Assembly: GCF_947072515.1 (NCBI RefSeq)
Contig: NZ_CAMTIG010000001.1
Location: 1 to 64,000 of the forward strand
Source: an uncultured Clostridium sp.
Lineage (GTDB): Bacteria; Bacillota; Clostridia; Clostridiales; Clostridiaceae
Reading direction: 5' to 3'
Length of the DNA: 64,000 nucleotides
The notes under the pieces are model-generated. The model saw nothing but the letters and a program-made list of their open reading frames with translations. It searched no databases and had not been told where the DNA came from. Below are positions 43,404 through 53,162 of this stretch, piece after piece. Position numbers and translations under genes: made by a program. Within the stretch, counting starts at the first letter, position 1, and every line of letters begins with the position of its first letter.

Positions 43404-43430
43404 AAGCTGGAGTAATAAATATTCCAGCTT
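43404..43430 (+). terminator. Intrinsic terminator after lipoprotein gene
   Basis: AAGCTGGA pairs with TCCAGCTT and is followed by TTTTTT. Confidence 0.88.
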
Positions 43431-43467
43431 TTTTTATATTCTACTTTGTAGTAAATCTATATATTTA

Positions 43468-43498
43468 AAAAGAACTACCAATATTATGTAGTTCTTTT
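43468..43498 (-). terminator. Intrinsic terminator after the sugar ABC operon
   Basis: AAAAGAACTAC pairs with GTAGTTCTTTT, with a T-rich exit on the minus strand. Confidence 0.85.
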
Positions 43499-43527
43499 CA
43501 TTTTTATATTATAAAAATATCTAAGTT

Positions 43528-44394
43528 TTATCCTTTAACAGCTCCAATTGTAATTCCTTGTGTAAATGATTTTTGGAAGATTAAGAATATAATTATCATT
43601 GGAATTGAAGCAAGTGCTGCTCCCGCCATCATCAATCCATAATTTGTAGTAAATTCTAATTGCATAGTTGCTACTCCTAATGGTAATGTCTGCATTTCTG
43701 TACTTCTTATTAAAATAAGTTGCATAAAATAATCATTCCATGATGTTATAAACGTAAATATTGCAAGTGCTGCTACACCAGGTTTAACAATTGGTAAAAC
43801 TATTTTAGAAAATATTCCAAGTTCACTACATCCATCTATTCTTGCTGCTTCTAATAGCTCCGTTGGTATGGTTTCACTAAACTGTTTCATTAAGAAAATT
43901 CCAAAAGGCCATCCTACTGCTGGTAATATTAATGATTTATAACTATCTATCCAATCTAAACTAGTTAATATATTAAATAATGGAACCATTATAACTTGCT
44001 TTGGAAGTGCCATTGCTATTATAAGCATCCAAAAGATAATTTTCTTTCCTGGGAATCTTTTTTTTGCTAAAACATATCCTGCAAGAGATGCAGTTAAACA
44101 TACTAATATAGTTGTTGAAATAGCAATAAAGAAACTATTAAATGTCCATCTTACTATTGGTTGTCTAAATAAGCTTATCCAGTTATCCATTATAGGATTG
44201 TTTGGAAACCATTCTGGTGGTACTGCAATTGCAGCTCCTAAGTCTTTAAATGAACCTGTTATAATCCAATAAAAAGGAAATACAAATAAAATCATAAGGA
44301 TACATAACACAACAAATGCTATTGTATTTTTTACTGTCCACTGGCTTCTCCAGTCATATAACTGTTCTTTTTCTTTTTTCTTCTTTCCGAACAT
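43528..44394 (-). CDS. Sugar ABC transporter permease (MalG type)
   Basis: The 288-residue protein has six helices and the EAA loop EAARIDGCSELGIFSKIVLP that contacts the ATPase. It is the second permease of a carbohydrate uptake system (CUT1) whose other parts lie directly upstream in the same operon. It begins 12 bp after the first permease. No sugar hydrolase or regulator is nearby, so the substrate is unknown. Confidence 0.92.
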   Translation of the reverse strand: MFGKKKKEKEQLYDWRSQWTVKNTIAFVVLCILMILFVFPFYWIITGSFKDLGAAIAVPPEWFPNNPIMDNWISLFRQPIVRWTFNSFFIAISTTILVCLTASLAGYVLAKKRFPGKKIIFWMLIIAMALPKQVIMVPLFNILTSLDWIDSYKSLILPAVGWPFGIFLMKQFSETIPTELLEAARIDGCSELGIFSKIVLPIVKPGVAALAIFTFITSWNDYFMQLILIRSTEMQTLPLGVATMQLEFTTNYGLMMAGAALASIPMIIIFLIFQKSFTQGITIGAVKG

Positions 44395-44406
44395 AACCTA
44401 CCTCCT

Positions 44407-45312
44407 TTAATATTCAACGTCTGAACCAAAATACTTATATTGTATTACTGATATAGCCATAACTATTACTGCTAAAACCACACCCATTGAAGATGCTAAT
44501 CCATACTGTCCAAGAGTAAATGATCTCTCATATACTTGATACATTATGGTCGTTGTTGAATAGTTTGGTCCTCCAGCCGTTAATAATTGAATTATTGAGA
44601 AACACTGGAATGAATTAATAGTTGTTATTATAACTATATATAACGTAGTTGGTTTTAAAAGTGGCCATGTTATATTCCAAAAAACTTGTCTTGAATTAGC
44701 TCCATCAATTTCAGCTGCTTCTAAATAATCTTTTGGTATATTTCCAAGTGATGCCATATATAAAACAATCGGTTGTCCCACTGACAATGTCACTAATACT
44801 ATTAAAATTGCCCATTTTGCTATTGATGGATCTCCAAGCCACACTTGTGGATCTACTCCAAATAACTCTAAAACATAATTTAAAATTCCATAATTCGGAT
44901 GGAATATCCACCCCCAAACTACTGTAATACTAACAACTGATGCAATAGCTGGTAAATAAAAAACTGATCTAAAGAATGTTCTTACTTTTGAAGATCTCTT
45001 ATATATGTTAACCGCTACAAATAATGAAAACACCATAACTACAGGAACGTTACCTATAACTAAAAACAAAGTATTCCACAGTGATTTTTTAAACACTGGA
45101 TCATTAAAAATCGTAATATAATTCTGTATTCCTATAAAATCCGAATTTCTTGGCGTATAGTTAAAGAAACTCATTACTATTCCGCCTATCATTGGTAATA
45201 TTACAAATGTTAAGAAAAATATAGCTGCTGGAAGTAAAAATAGATATGCGCAAAGCCACTCTTTTTTTGCTAAACTCCTACCTTTTTTTCCTTTAGTTGC
45301 CCTCTTATTCAT
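44407..45312 (-). CDS. Sugar ABC transporter permease (MalF type)
   Basis: The protein has 301 residues from the preferred ATG (MNKRATKGKKGRS), seven bases after GGGGG; the track start is 19 codons early. Six helices follow a basic N-terminus, with the EAA loop EAAEIDGANSRQVFWNITWP. It pairs with the MalG-type permease. It is separated from the binding-protein gene by 130 bp that hold a hairpin, which may lower permease expression relative to the binding protein. Confidence 0.92.
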   Translation of the reverse strand: MNKRATKGKKGRSLAKKEWLCAYLFLLPAAIFFLTFVILPMIGGIVMSFFNYTPRNSDFIGIQNYITIFNDPVFKKSLWNTLFLVIGNVPVVMVFSLFVAVNIYKRSSKVRTFFRSVFYLPAIASVVSITVVWGWIFHPNYGILNYVLELFGVDPQVWLGDPSIAKWAILIVLVTLSVGQPIVLYMASLGNIPKDYLEAAEIDGANSRQVFWNITWPLLKPTTLYIVIITTINSFQCFSIIQLLTAGGPNYSTTTIMYQVYERSFTLGQYGLASSMGVVLAVIVMAISVIQYKYFGSDVEY

Positions 45313-45399
45313 TTTCACACCCCCTAATTTAAATAAAGTATATTCTAACTTTTTATAATTCCATTTCATACATTTTCATATATTAAATTATATTTTTTA

Positions 45400-45436
45400 A
45401 TAGAGGCCTTAACTCTATTAAACTAAAGGCCTCTAT
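45400..45436 (-). other. Intercistronic hairpin between binding protein and permeases
   Basis: A perfect 11-bp stem (ATAGAGGCCTT and complement). On the minus strand it is followed by TTAAAAAA, not T residues, so it looks like an mRNA-stabilising or attenuating structure rather than a terminator. Confidence 0.6.
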
Positions 45437-45444
45437 ATAGATTT

Positions 45445-46770
45445 TTATTTTTTATTTAATGTTTCATTTGCTCTATCATTAAAGTTTTTCATTGCATCTT
45501 TTGGTGCAGTTTTACCTAATGTAACTTCTTGGATTGCTGGGAACCAATGTGTTCTCATTTCTGCAAAACCATTAACTGTATTGTAATATTCAGCTGTATA
45601 TTCACCCATACCTTCTGCAAACTTCATTTCTGCATCATCATATAAACCTTTTACTGATTCTCTAACAGAAAAAGTTCCTGTAGCAACTAAATTTTTCTTT
45701 TGCCATTCTGCATCATTTGATAAGAAATCAATAAACTTTTTAGATGCTTCAATCTTATCTTCATTACCATTATCAAATATACATAACCCACCTATAAGTG
45801 GCTCTAATGCTAACTTTTCTGGTGATGGTGATGGAATTGGTAATAAGATATCTTCAAATTCTCCAACTTTTTTGTCTGCATTGCTCTTCTTTAAGCCTGT
45901 TGAATATAAAATTGTAAATGCTGATTTTTGTTGTAAGAATAGATCTATTGCATCTCCTGATGCTAAAGCTTCACTACCTTTTCCTATAAATCCTTCATCT
46001 ATTCCTTTTTTAATCCATTCCATTGCCTTTGTTATTTCTGGACTATCAAATGTATATGCACTTTGATCTTTATTCATAACGCTTCCGCCAGTTATATTAG
46101 CAATAAATGCTCTAGTTCCCTGATCTCCTGCTGTACTTTTACTAAACATTGATACTGGTATAACATCTGGGTTAGCTTTCTTTATTCCTTTAAGCGCTTT
46201 TTCAAACTCTTCTAATGTCCAATTTCTATCATTCTTATTAAGTGGTAATAAATCTAAAAGCCCTGCTTCTTCAAACATAGTTTTATTTACTGCCATCATA
46301 AAGTTTGTTGTATTAAATGGATACATATAATAAGTACTATCTAATTTACATCCAGCTAGTAATGCATCTGATACATCTCCATTTAAATCTTTAATCATAT
46401 CATCTACAGAAGCTAATACTCCTTGTCTTGCATAATCTATAATTCTTCCTGGTGCATCATATAATACATCTGGAGCTGAATTTGATGCTATTGCTGCATT
46501 TATTTTTTCTCCACCACCATTAAATGAAACCATCTCAACTTTTACTTTTATATCTGGATTTTTTTCTTCAAATGCTTTTATTAAATCTTCCTCATATTTC
46601 CCAACTTGCCCATCTTTCATTTCAAAGTTTGGAAAATTCCACCATGTTATTTCTGTTTGTTTTCCTTCCCCTTTGTCCCCCGATGTAGTTCCTCCACCAC
46701 ATCCTGCTAAAGTACCCAATGCTATAGTCGATGCCAATAGCAAACTTCCTACAAGTTTCATTTTTTTCAT
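45445..46770 (-). CDS. Sugar-binding lipoprotein of an ABC importer
   Basis: The 441-residue protein has a lipoprotein signal (MKLVGSLLLASTIALGTLAGC) and the family 1 solute-binding fold (TEITWWNFPNFEMKDG, KVKVEMVSFNGGG). It would be anchored outside and deliver sugar to the two permeases. The ATG has GGGGG eight bases upstream. It is the second gene of the operon, after the ATPase. The ligand is not identifiable. Confidence 0.93.
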   Translation of the reverse strand: MKKMKLVGSLLLASTIALGTLAGCGGGTTSGDKGEGKQTEITWWNFPNFEMKDGQVGKYEEDLIKAFEEKNPDIKVKVEMVSFNGGGEKINAAIASNSAPDVLYDAPGRIIDYARQGVLASVDDMIKDLNGDVSDALLAGCKLDSTYYMYPFNTTNFMMAVNKTMFEEAGLLDLLPLNKNDRNWTLEEFEKALKGIKKANPDVIPVSMFSKSTAGDQGTRAFIANITGGSVMNKDQSAYTFDSPEITKAMEWIKKGIDEGFIGKGSEALASGDAIDLFLQQKSAFTILYSTGLKKSNADKKVGEFEDILLPIPSPSPEKLALEPLIGGLCIFDNGNEDKIEASKKFIDFLSNDAEWQKKNLVATGTFSVRESVKGLYDDAEMKFAEGMGEYTAEYYNTVNGFAEMRTHWFPAIQEVTLGKTAPKDAMKNFNDRANETLNKK

Positions 46771-46802
46771 TATTATGTCCCCCTTTTTTTCAATTATTTA
46801 TT

Positions 46803-47909
46803 TTAAATAGCTAAAGTAGTTTCTTTATCAAACATATATATTTCTTCTGAATCTAGTGCAAATCTATCACTTTCACCATATTTCACTTTATTTGTTCCTG
46901 GTATTTTAGCTGTTATATTCTTGCCTTCTAGCTTCATGTAAATATAACTTTCTGATCCCATAAGCTCTACTAAATCAACATTTGATTCAAATAAAGTTTC
47001 TAAATTTTTCTCTACAAAACTCTGGATATTACTTATGTGTTCTGGACGTATTCCTATTACAATATCTTTATTTATATATCCCTTATTCATTAATTTCTCT
47101 TCTTTTTCTTTAGAAACTATAAACTTATTATTCCCAGTATTAAATACAAGTTTATCTCCATCTCTTTCAACTCTTGCATCTAAAAAATTCATTTGTGGAC
47201 TTCCTATGAAACCTGCTACAAAGATATTATTAGGATGTGCATATATATTTTGTGGTGTATCAACTTGTTGCACTACTCCATCTTTCATTACAACTATTCT
47301 AGTTCCCATAGTCATAGCTTCAGTTTGGTCATGAGTTACATAAATAAAAGTTGTCTTTAATTCTTGATGTAATTTTGTTATCTCAGTTCTCATTTGAACT
47401 CTTAATTTAGCATCTAAATTTGATAATGGTTCATCCATTAAAAATACTTTTGGTTCTCTAACAATAGCCCTACCTAAAGCTACCCTTTGTCTTTGTCCTC
47501 CTGATAAAGCTTTAGGCTTTCTTTCTAAATAAGATTCTAAGCTTAATATTTCAGCTGCTCTCTCTACTCGTTTATTCATTTCCTCTTTATTAAACTTTCT
47601 AAGCTTTAAGGCAAATTCCATATTTTCTCTTACTGTCATATGAGGATATAAAGCATAATTTTGAAATACCATAGCAATATTTCTATCTTTTGGAGCTACA
47701 TCATTCATTATCTCTCCATCTATATATAGTTCTCCTTTTGATATTTCCTCTAATCCCGCTATCATTCTAAGTGTTGTAGATTTCCCACATCCTGATGGTC
47801 CAACAAAAACAATAAATTCTTCATCTTCTATATTTATGTTGAAATCATTTACAGCAGTGACATCATTATCATAAACTTTATAAACATTCTTTAATGTTAA
47901 ACTAGCCAT
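46803..47909 (-). CDS. Sugar ABC importer ATP-binding protein (MsmX/UgpC type)
   Basis: The 368-residue protein has Walker A GPSGCGKSTT, the signature LSGGQRQRVALGRAIV, Walker B VFLMDEPLSNLDAKL and a C-terminal TOBE domain. It powers CUT1 sugar importers and may serve several systems. It is the first gene of the operon, an order in which the ATPase precedes the binding protein. I see no clear catabolite-response element in the 175 bp upstream. Confidence 0.94.
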   Translation of the reverse strand: MASLTLKNVYKVYDNDVTAVNDFNINIEDEEFIVFVGPSGCGKSTTLRMIAGLEEISKGELYIDGEIMNDVAPKDRNIAMVFQNYALYPHMTVRENMEFALKLRKFNKEEMNKRVERAAEILSLESYLERKPKALSGGQRQRVALGRAIVREPKVFLMDEPLSNLDAKLRVQMRTEITKLHQELKTTFIYVTHDQTEAMTMGTRIVVMKDGVVQQVDTPQNIYAHPNNIFVAGFIGSPQMNFLDARVERDGDKLVFNTGNNKFIVSKEKEEKLMNKGYINKDIVIGIRPEHISNIQSFVEKNLETLFESNVDLVELMGSESYIYMKLEGKNITAKIPGTNKVKYGESDRFALDSEEIYMFDKETTLAI

Positions 47910-48038
47910 TACTTTTTACTCCTCTCTAAATAAAAATTTTTATTTATTTGTTTCTCCCTACAATAAAATATATTCAGCTTTTGAAAAACAATTCTTAGTT
48001 TAAGAAAATTTTTTTCATTTTTATTATTTTTGAAAAAA

Positions 48039-48069
48039 AATAAAGACCATCTTAAAAATGGTCTTTATT
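48039..48069 (-). terminator. Intrinsic terminator of the folate operon
   Basis: AATAAAGACCAT pairs with ATGGTCTTTATT and is followed on the minus strand by eight T residues. Confidence 0.9.
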
Positions 48070-48085
48070 GTTATCATTTATTTTA

Positions 48086-48901
48086 TTACTTTTTTATCTC
48101 GCTTAGAATTCTAAAAACTCTCTTATTAAGCAATGGATGTATTTTATTTGGGCACAATTCATTTAATGGCTCTAAAACAAATTCCCTATCTTCCATTCTT
48201 GGATGTGGAATCACACAAAAATCATCTTCTGATATAATATCATCAAAAAATATAATATCTATATCGATAATTCTTGGTCCCCATCTTAATTCACGCTTTC
48301 TTTTCATTTTTAGTTCTACTTCTAAAAGCTTTTTCATAAGTTCTTTAGGTCTTAATATAGTTTCAACTTCTAAAGCACCATTTAAAAACTCTTCTTGATC
48401 TACAACTCCCCATGGTTCTGTTTTTATAAAAGAAGCTACCTTCGAAACTTTTACGCCTTGGATTTCTTCTATGAAATCTATAGCTGTTTTCAAGTTCTTT
48501 TCTTTATCACCTATATTACTACCGATAGATAAATATGAAATACTTCTCTTTCTTTCAATTTCTATAGCTGCATATTTTAAATGTCTTCCTATAGGCGCCC
48601 ATGGTTTCTTAACTTTTACCTTTACTATTTTTACTATTTCATATTTTTCTAAAATATGTTGACATACCTTCTCACCTAAAGTTTCTATTAAATCAAAACT
48701 TTCTTTTATACAGATTGCTTCCACTTCATGGCATAACTCTCCATAATGAACTGATGCAGTTAAATCATTTTCCTTAGCTGCTTTTGAAAGATCTAATTCA
48801 AGTTCTATATCAAAAATAAACTTTTGCCCTAAAACCTTTTCTTCCTTAAATACTCCATGATTTGCAAATATCTCAACATCTTTTAAATATATTTTATCCA
48901 T
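48086..48901 (-). CDS. folBK: Dihydroneopterin aldolase / HPPK fusion
   Basis: The 271-residue protein fuses two folate enzymes. Residues 1-115 are dihydroneopterin aldolase (DVEIFANHGVFKEEKVLGQKF, KVKKPWAPIGRHLKYAA). Residues 118-271 are 6-hydroxymethyl-7,8-dihydropterin pyrophosphokinase (SYLSIGSNIGDKEKN, WGPRIIDIDIIFFDD, PHPRMEDREFVLEPL). They act in sequence before FolP, encoded 9 bp upstream. Last gene of the operon. Confidence 0.95.
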   Translation of the reverse strand: MDKIYLKDVEIFANHGVFKEEKVLGQKFIFDIELELDLSKAAKENDLTASVHYGELCHEVEAICIKESFDLIETLGEKVCQHILEKYEIVKIVKVKVKKPWAPIGRHLKYAAIEIERKRSISYLSIGSNIGDKEKNLKTAIDFIEEIQGVKVSKVASFIKTEPWGVVDQEEFLNGALEVETILRPKELMKKLLEVELKMKRKRELRWGPRIIDIDIIFFDDIISEDDFCVIPHPRMEDREFVLEPLNELCPNKIHPLLNKRVFRILSEIKK

Positions 48902-48909
48902 CTTCTCTC

Positions 48910-49719
48910 CTATTTACTTCTTAAAATCCTATCTGCCATCAGACATACTCTCTTATTTTCTTTTACATCATGTACTCTTATAAATTCACAACCTTTTGTT
49001 ATTCCTAAAACAGTTGTTGCTAATGTTCCTTCTACTCTTTCATCTTTTGGTAAATTTAAAGTTAATCCTATTATGGATTTTCTTGATGTCCCTAGTAGCA
49101 TTGGAAATTCTAATTCCTTTATTTTTTCTAAATGATTCATTGTTTCAAGATTTTCTTCTAATGTTTTTGCAAACCCAATTCCTGGATCTAAAATTATTTT
49201 TTCTCTTGGGACTCCCGCATCTAATGCAATATTTATTGATTCAATTAAATCATTTTTTATATCTTTCATTAAATTTTGATATGGAATCTCTTCTCTATTA
49301 TGCATTAAAATACATGGTACTTTTGTTTTTGCACATACATTTGCCATATTAGAGTCTCTTTTAAATCCCCAGATATCATTTATTAAGTCTGCCCCTGCTT
49401 CTATAGCTTTTTCTGCAGTTTTACTCTTATACGTATCTATTGATACTGGAATATCAAAATTTTCTTTTATCATTCTAATTACAGGAATAACTCTTTCAAT
49501 TTCCTCTTCTGCTGATACTTCATTAAATCCAGGTCTAGTTGATTCTCCACCTACATCAATAATATCTGCTCCTTGTTCAATCATTTCCTTTACTCGTTCT
49601 TTTGCTTGCTGAATATTATTGTATTCTCCTCCATCTGAAAAAGAATCCGGAGTAATATTTAATATCCCCATTATATATGTTCTTTTCTTTAAATCAAATT
49701 CCTTATTTCCAATTTTCAT
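48910..49719 (-). CDS. folP: Dihydropteroate synthase
   Basis: About 269 residues from the preferred ATG (MKIGNKEFDL), with AAGGAG eight bases before it; the track start touches the binding site. Motifs are MGILNITPDSFSDGG, VGGESTRPGF, SIDTYKSKTAEKAIEAGAD and LGTSRKSIIG. It joins p-aminobenzoate, made by the pab genes in the same cluster, to the pterin from FolBK. It is the sulfonamide target. Confidence 0.96.
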   Translation of the reverse strand: MKIGNKEFDLKKRTYIMGILNITPDSFSDGGEYNNIQQAKERVKEMIEQGADIIDVGGESTRPGFNEVSAEEEIERVIPVIRMIKENFDIPVSIDTYKSKTAEKAIEAGADLINDIWGFKRDSNMANVCAKTKVPCILMHNREEIPYQNLMKDIKNDLIESINIALDAGVPREKIILDPGIGFAKTLEENLETMNHLEKIKELEFPMLLGTSRKSIIGLTLNLPKDERVEGTLATTVLGITKGCEFIRVHDVKENKRVCLMADRILRSK

Positions 49720-49739
49720 TTTCATTCTCTCCTTTGATT

Positions 49740-50213
49740 TTAATATTTTATAGTTTTATTTTTTTTCTCATCTTCCCAATAACACTCTTTTTCTGCTTTA
49801 CACTTATAGCACTCTCTAGATAGTTTATCACTTTTATATATTATTTCTAAAAGTTTATCGTCTTTAACTTCTCTATGAGAGAAAATTAATTTACAAATCA
49901 ATTCTTTTTCTTCTTTTGTATAAGTGGTTTCTTTTAAAATTTCATTACTTATCTCTATACTTGCTTTATGATGTTCTATTCCTTCTTTATATTCTTTAAC
50001 TCGTCCTATATCATGCAAAAGCCCAACAGCATATATAACTTCCTTAGAAACATCTAATTTTTCTTCTAAAACTTTAATGTATGCGATTCTTGAAAAATTC
50101 AAAAAATGCTCTAAGTTATGCTTACAAAACACTCTGTCCTTCTCAATATATTCCAACTCATCTAAAAGCTTTTTATATACAGTATTATTATAAATTTGAT
50201 TTACTTTTTCCAT
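49740..50213 (-). CDS. HD domain phosphohydrolase in folate operon
   Basis: The 157-residue protein has an HD domain: HNLEHFLNFSRIAY, LLHDIGRVKEYKEGIEHHKAS and FSHREVKDDKL, giving the expected His/Asp metal ligands. The C-terminus has three cysteines (CYKCKAEKECYW). HD proteins hydrolyse phosphate esters. It is 14 bp upstream of folP and 136 bp after pabC. The pathway needs a dihydroneopterin triphosphate dephosphorylation step that no other gene here provides, so it is a candidate for that role; this is inference. Confidence 0.75.
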   Translation of the reverse strand: MEKVNQIYNNTVYKKLLDELEYIEKDRVFCKHNLEHFLNFSRIAYIKVLEEKLDVSKEVIYAVGLLHDIGRVKEYKEGIEHHKASIEISNEILKETTYTKEEKELICKLIFSHREVKDDKLLEIIYKSDKLSRECYKCKAEKECYWEDEKKNKTIKY

Positions 50214-50349
50214 CTAAACACCTACTTTAATAAACTTAAAGTTTTCAACCCACTATCCTATTTTCCTTCAATATACCTCTATATGTTTTTTTCTAAATTT
50301 TGTTCCTAATTTTCTATTTAATTATGCAAATATTGTTTTGTTTAATCAT

Positions 50350-51096
50350 CTATTCTTTTTCTACTATATCTATTTCTAAATATTCTTTTCTAATTAAACT
50401 CCCAATATTTTCTTTAGTGAACATATAATTATCAATAGAATTTATTTTCATTATACCTATTATACTATTAGTTATAAAAATTTCATCTATTTCTTTTAAA
50501 TCTTTCCATTTAAAATTCTTTATTTTCACATCAAAATTTTTTATTATAAACTCTCTTAAACACCCATTTAGCAATCCTTCTTTTATATCTGGTGTATAAA
50601 TTTCATTTTTTTTCACAAAAAATATATTTGCTGTAGATGTTTCGCAAATATTTCCTTTTTCATTTATAAAAAGACAATCATTAAAACCTTCACCTATAGC
50701 TTTTTCTCGCTCTAAAATATTTTCTAAATAATTTAAAGATTTTATTTTATTTAATACTGATGTTGAATTTCTTAAAACTTTACTTCTAGTTAATTTAAAT
50801 CCTTTTTCATAATCCTCTTTTTTATAAGGTATTTTTCTACTTTTAATTATAACATTCTTTTCTGTTACTATAATTTTCAAAACAATATTTTTTAAATTTA
50901 ATTCTTCTACTATTTCTTTTAAATTCTCTTGTACTTCCTCTAATCCAATTTTTTTTAGTCCTTCATTTAATCTTTTTAAATGAAAATCCCAAAATTCTAT
51001 TTTTTCTTTTATGAGTATTGTTTCAAACACACCTCGCCCAAAATAGACTCCTGAATCTTGCTCAATTTTATTATTTTGAATAATTATTTCTCTCAT
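50350..51096 (-). CDS. pabC: Aminodeoxychorismate lyase
   Basis: The 248-residue protein is a fold-type IV PLP enzyme, with VYFGRGVFETILIKEKIEFW near the start, the PLP region around TRSKVLRNSTSVLNKIKSLNYL (in part) with the Lys, and NEKGNICETSTANIFFVKK. It releases pyruvate from aminodeoxychorismate to give p-aminobenzoate. Its start overlaps the pabB stop by 4 bp. The assignment over a D-amino acid or branched-chain transaminase rests on that context. Confidence 0.9.
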   Translation of the reverse strand: MREIIIQNNKIEQDSGVYFGRGVFETILIKEKIEFWDFHLKRLNEGLKKIGLEEVQENLKEIVEELNLKNIVLKIIVTEKNVIIKSRKIPYKKEDYEKGFKLTRSKVLRNSTSVLNKIKSLNYLENILEREKAIGEGFNDCLFINEKGNICETSTANIFFVKKNEIYTPDIKEGLLNGCLREFIIKNFDVKIKNFKWKDLKEIDEIFITNSIIGIMKINSIDNYMFTKENIGSLIRKEYLEIDIVEKE

Positions 51097-52439
51097 CTTA
51101 GGACTTCCATTAAAGCTTTTGCCTTTTGAAGTGTTTCTTCATATTCATCTTTTTCATCTGATTCATATGTAATTCCCCCTCCAACACCCAAATAAGCTTT
51201 ATCACCTTTCTTTAATATTGTTCTTATTACAATATTAAAATCACTATTACCTCGCAAGTCAAAGTATCCAATAGAACCTGTATATAAATTTCTTTTTATC
51301 CCTTCAAGCTCTTCTATTATTTCCATAGCTCTAATTTTAGGAGCTCCAGTTATAGATCCTCCTGGAAAACATTCTTTTATACACTTAACTGCTGATATAT
51401 TATCTTTTAAAACTCCTTCAATAGTTGAAACCAAATGGAATACTGTTTCATATTCTTCAATCTTAAAAAGTTCTGTTACATTAACGCTACCTTTTTTACA
51501 AACTTTACTCAAATCATTTCTTTCTAAATCTACTATCATTAAAAGTTCTGATTTATCTTTTTCACTATTTTCAAGTTCTTTTCTATAAAAATCATCTTCC
51601 TTGGAATTATTTCCTCTAGGTCTAGTTCCTTTTATAGGTCTTGTAACAACTCTTCTATCTTGAATTTGCATGAACCTTTCTGGTGACGAACTTATAATTT
51701 GAAAATCTCCATAATCTACAAATGCTGAAAATGGTGCTTTGTTTATCTCTCTAAGTTTCTTGTATATATCAAAACTTTTCTTTTTAGTCTGGCATATATA
51801 TCGTTGTGTCATATTTGCTATATATATGTCTCCTTCTTCAATATAGTTTCTCATAGTTTTTACTGCTTCTATATAGGTTTCTCTTGTAAAATTACTATTA
51901 AACTCTATTGATTCATTTATTTCCTCTATCTCTATCTTTTTATAATTAGAGATTTTTTCTACTACTTTATCAATGCTTATATTTAAATCTTCCTTACCAA
52001 TAGCTGTAATATAAGTATTTTTATTTATAAGATCTATTATTACAATATTTTCATATAAGAAAAACCTCATATTAGGTATCTCAATATCTAAAGAACTGTT
52101 ATCTGGTAATTCTTCTAACAATCTTCCTGTATCATAACTTATATAGCCAATATATCCTGCTAAAAGTGGTGAATCAGATGGATATAAAATTTTATTTTTT
52201 TCAATTCTTCTTTCTAATTCATCAAAAGGGTCCATCTCTTCTTTTAATATTCCATTTATAAAAACTTTCCCCTCTATGCATTCAAATTTCTCTATAGGAT
52301 TAATTCCAATATAAGAATATTTCGAAAGTCTTTCATCCTCCTTAGAACTATCTAAAAAAATAGAGTTATTATCTTTTAATGCTTCAAACATTTCAATTTC
52401 AGTTAATTTTGTTTGAAATTTTCTTATCTTAAAATTCAT
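51093..52439 (-). CDS. pabB: Aminodeoxychorismate synthase component I
   Basis: The 448-residue protein is of the chorismate-binding TrpE/PabB family: SPERFMQIQDRRVVTRPIKG, KDKSELLMIVDLERNDL and CIKECFPGGSITGAPKIRAM. It aminates chorismate using ammonia from PabA, encoded 1 bp upstream. Neighbouring pabC and folP favour PabB over anthranilate synthase. It has no fused lyase domain. Confidence 0.93.
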   Translation of the reverse strand: MNFKIRKFQTKLTEIEMFEALKDNNSIFLDSSKEDERLSKYSYIGINPIEKFECIEGKVFINGILKEEMDPFDELERRIEKNKILYPSDSPLLAGYIGYISYDTGRLLEELPDNSSLDIEIPNMRFFLYENIVIIDLINKNTYITAIGKEDLNISIDKVVEKISNYKKIEIEEINESIEFNSNFTRETYIEAVKTMRNYIEEGDIYIANMTQRYICQTKKKSFDIYKKLREINKAPFSAFVDYGDFQIISSSPERFMQIQDRRVVTRPIKGTRPRGNNSKEDDFYRKELENSEKDKSELLMIVDLERNDLSKVCKKGSVNVTELFKIEEYETVFHLVSTIEGVLKDNISAVKCIKECFPGGSITGAPKIRAMEIIEELEGIKRNLYTGSIGYFDLRGNSDFNIVIRTILKKGDKAYLGVGGGITYESDEKDEYEETLQKAKALMEVLR

Positions 52440-52440
52440 T

Positions 52441-53016
52441 TTAATCCTCCTTACACACTTTTATAAACTCTTTAAGCACTGTATGTCCTTCCTCAGTTAA
52501 AACCGCTTCTGGATGATATTGTACTCCATAGATTTTATAATCTCTATGCTGAAGACCCATAATAACCCCATCTACAGTTTCAGCTGTAATTATAAGTTCC
52601 TTTGGTAATGTTTTCTTATCTACTATTAACGAATGATACCTTGTTACATTAAATTCTTTTTTAGAATTTTTAAATATTCCTTCACCATTATTAATTATTT
52701 TAGATACTTTCCCATGAATGGGTTTTTCCCCTTTTATCACTTTTCCACCAAATGCGTATCCAATGCATTGATGTCCTAAACATACGCCTAATATAGGAAC
52801 CTTTCCTTTAAACTCTTCTATAATTTCTATAATTTCTTTTGAATCTTTTGGTGCTTTAGGTCCAGGTGATATAACAATCCCATTCATCTTTATCTTTTTC
52901 AATTCATTTATACTTATTTTATCTTTTCTAAAAACTTTAACTTCTTCTTCTAATTCATTAAAATATCTTACTAGATTATAAACAAATGAATCATAATTAT
53001 CTATCATCACTAACAT
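52441..53016 (-). CDS. pabA: Aminodeoxychorismate synthase component II (glutamine amidotransferase)
   Basis: The 191-residue class I amidotransferase has the sequence MIDNYDSFVYNLVRYF, the nucleophile region GVCLGHQCIGYAFGGKV and the His-x-Glu in YGVQYHPEAVLTE. It releases ammonia from glutamine for PabB. First gene of the folate cluster, divergent from the PHP gene. Many such proteins also serve anthranilate synthase; no trp gene is seen here. Confidence 0.94.
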   Translation of the reverse strand: MLVMIDNYDSFVYNLVRYFNELEEEVKVFRKDKISINELKKIKMNGIVISPGPKAPKDSKEIIEIIEEFKGKVPILGVCLGHQCIGYAFGGKVIKGEKPIHGKVSKIINNGEGIFKNSKKEFNVTRYHSLIVDKKTLPKELIITAETVDGVIMGLQHRDYKIYGVQYHPEAVLTEEGHTVLKEFIKVCKED

Positions 53017-53162
53017 TTTGCTCCCCCTTTTATCTCATTTTTTTTCATAAATTTATCTTATTTCTATTCTCTTATATTTTTATTTTAAAATAAAGGTATT
53101 TTTATGATAAAATATTTTTAATATATATAATTATATCATGAGATATAAGAGAGGAGTTTTTG

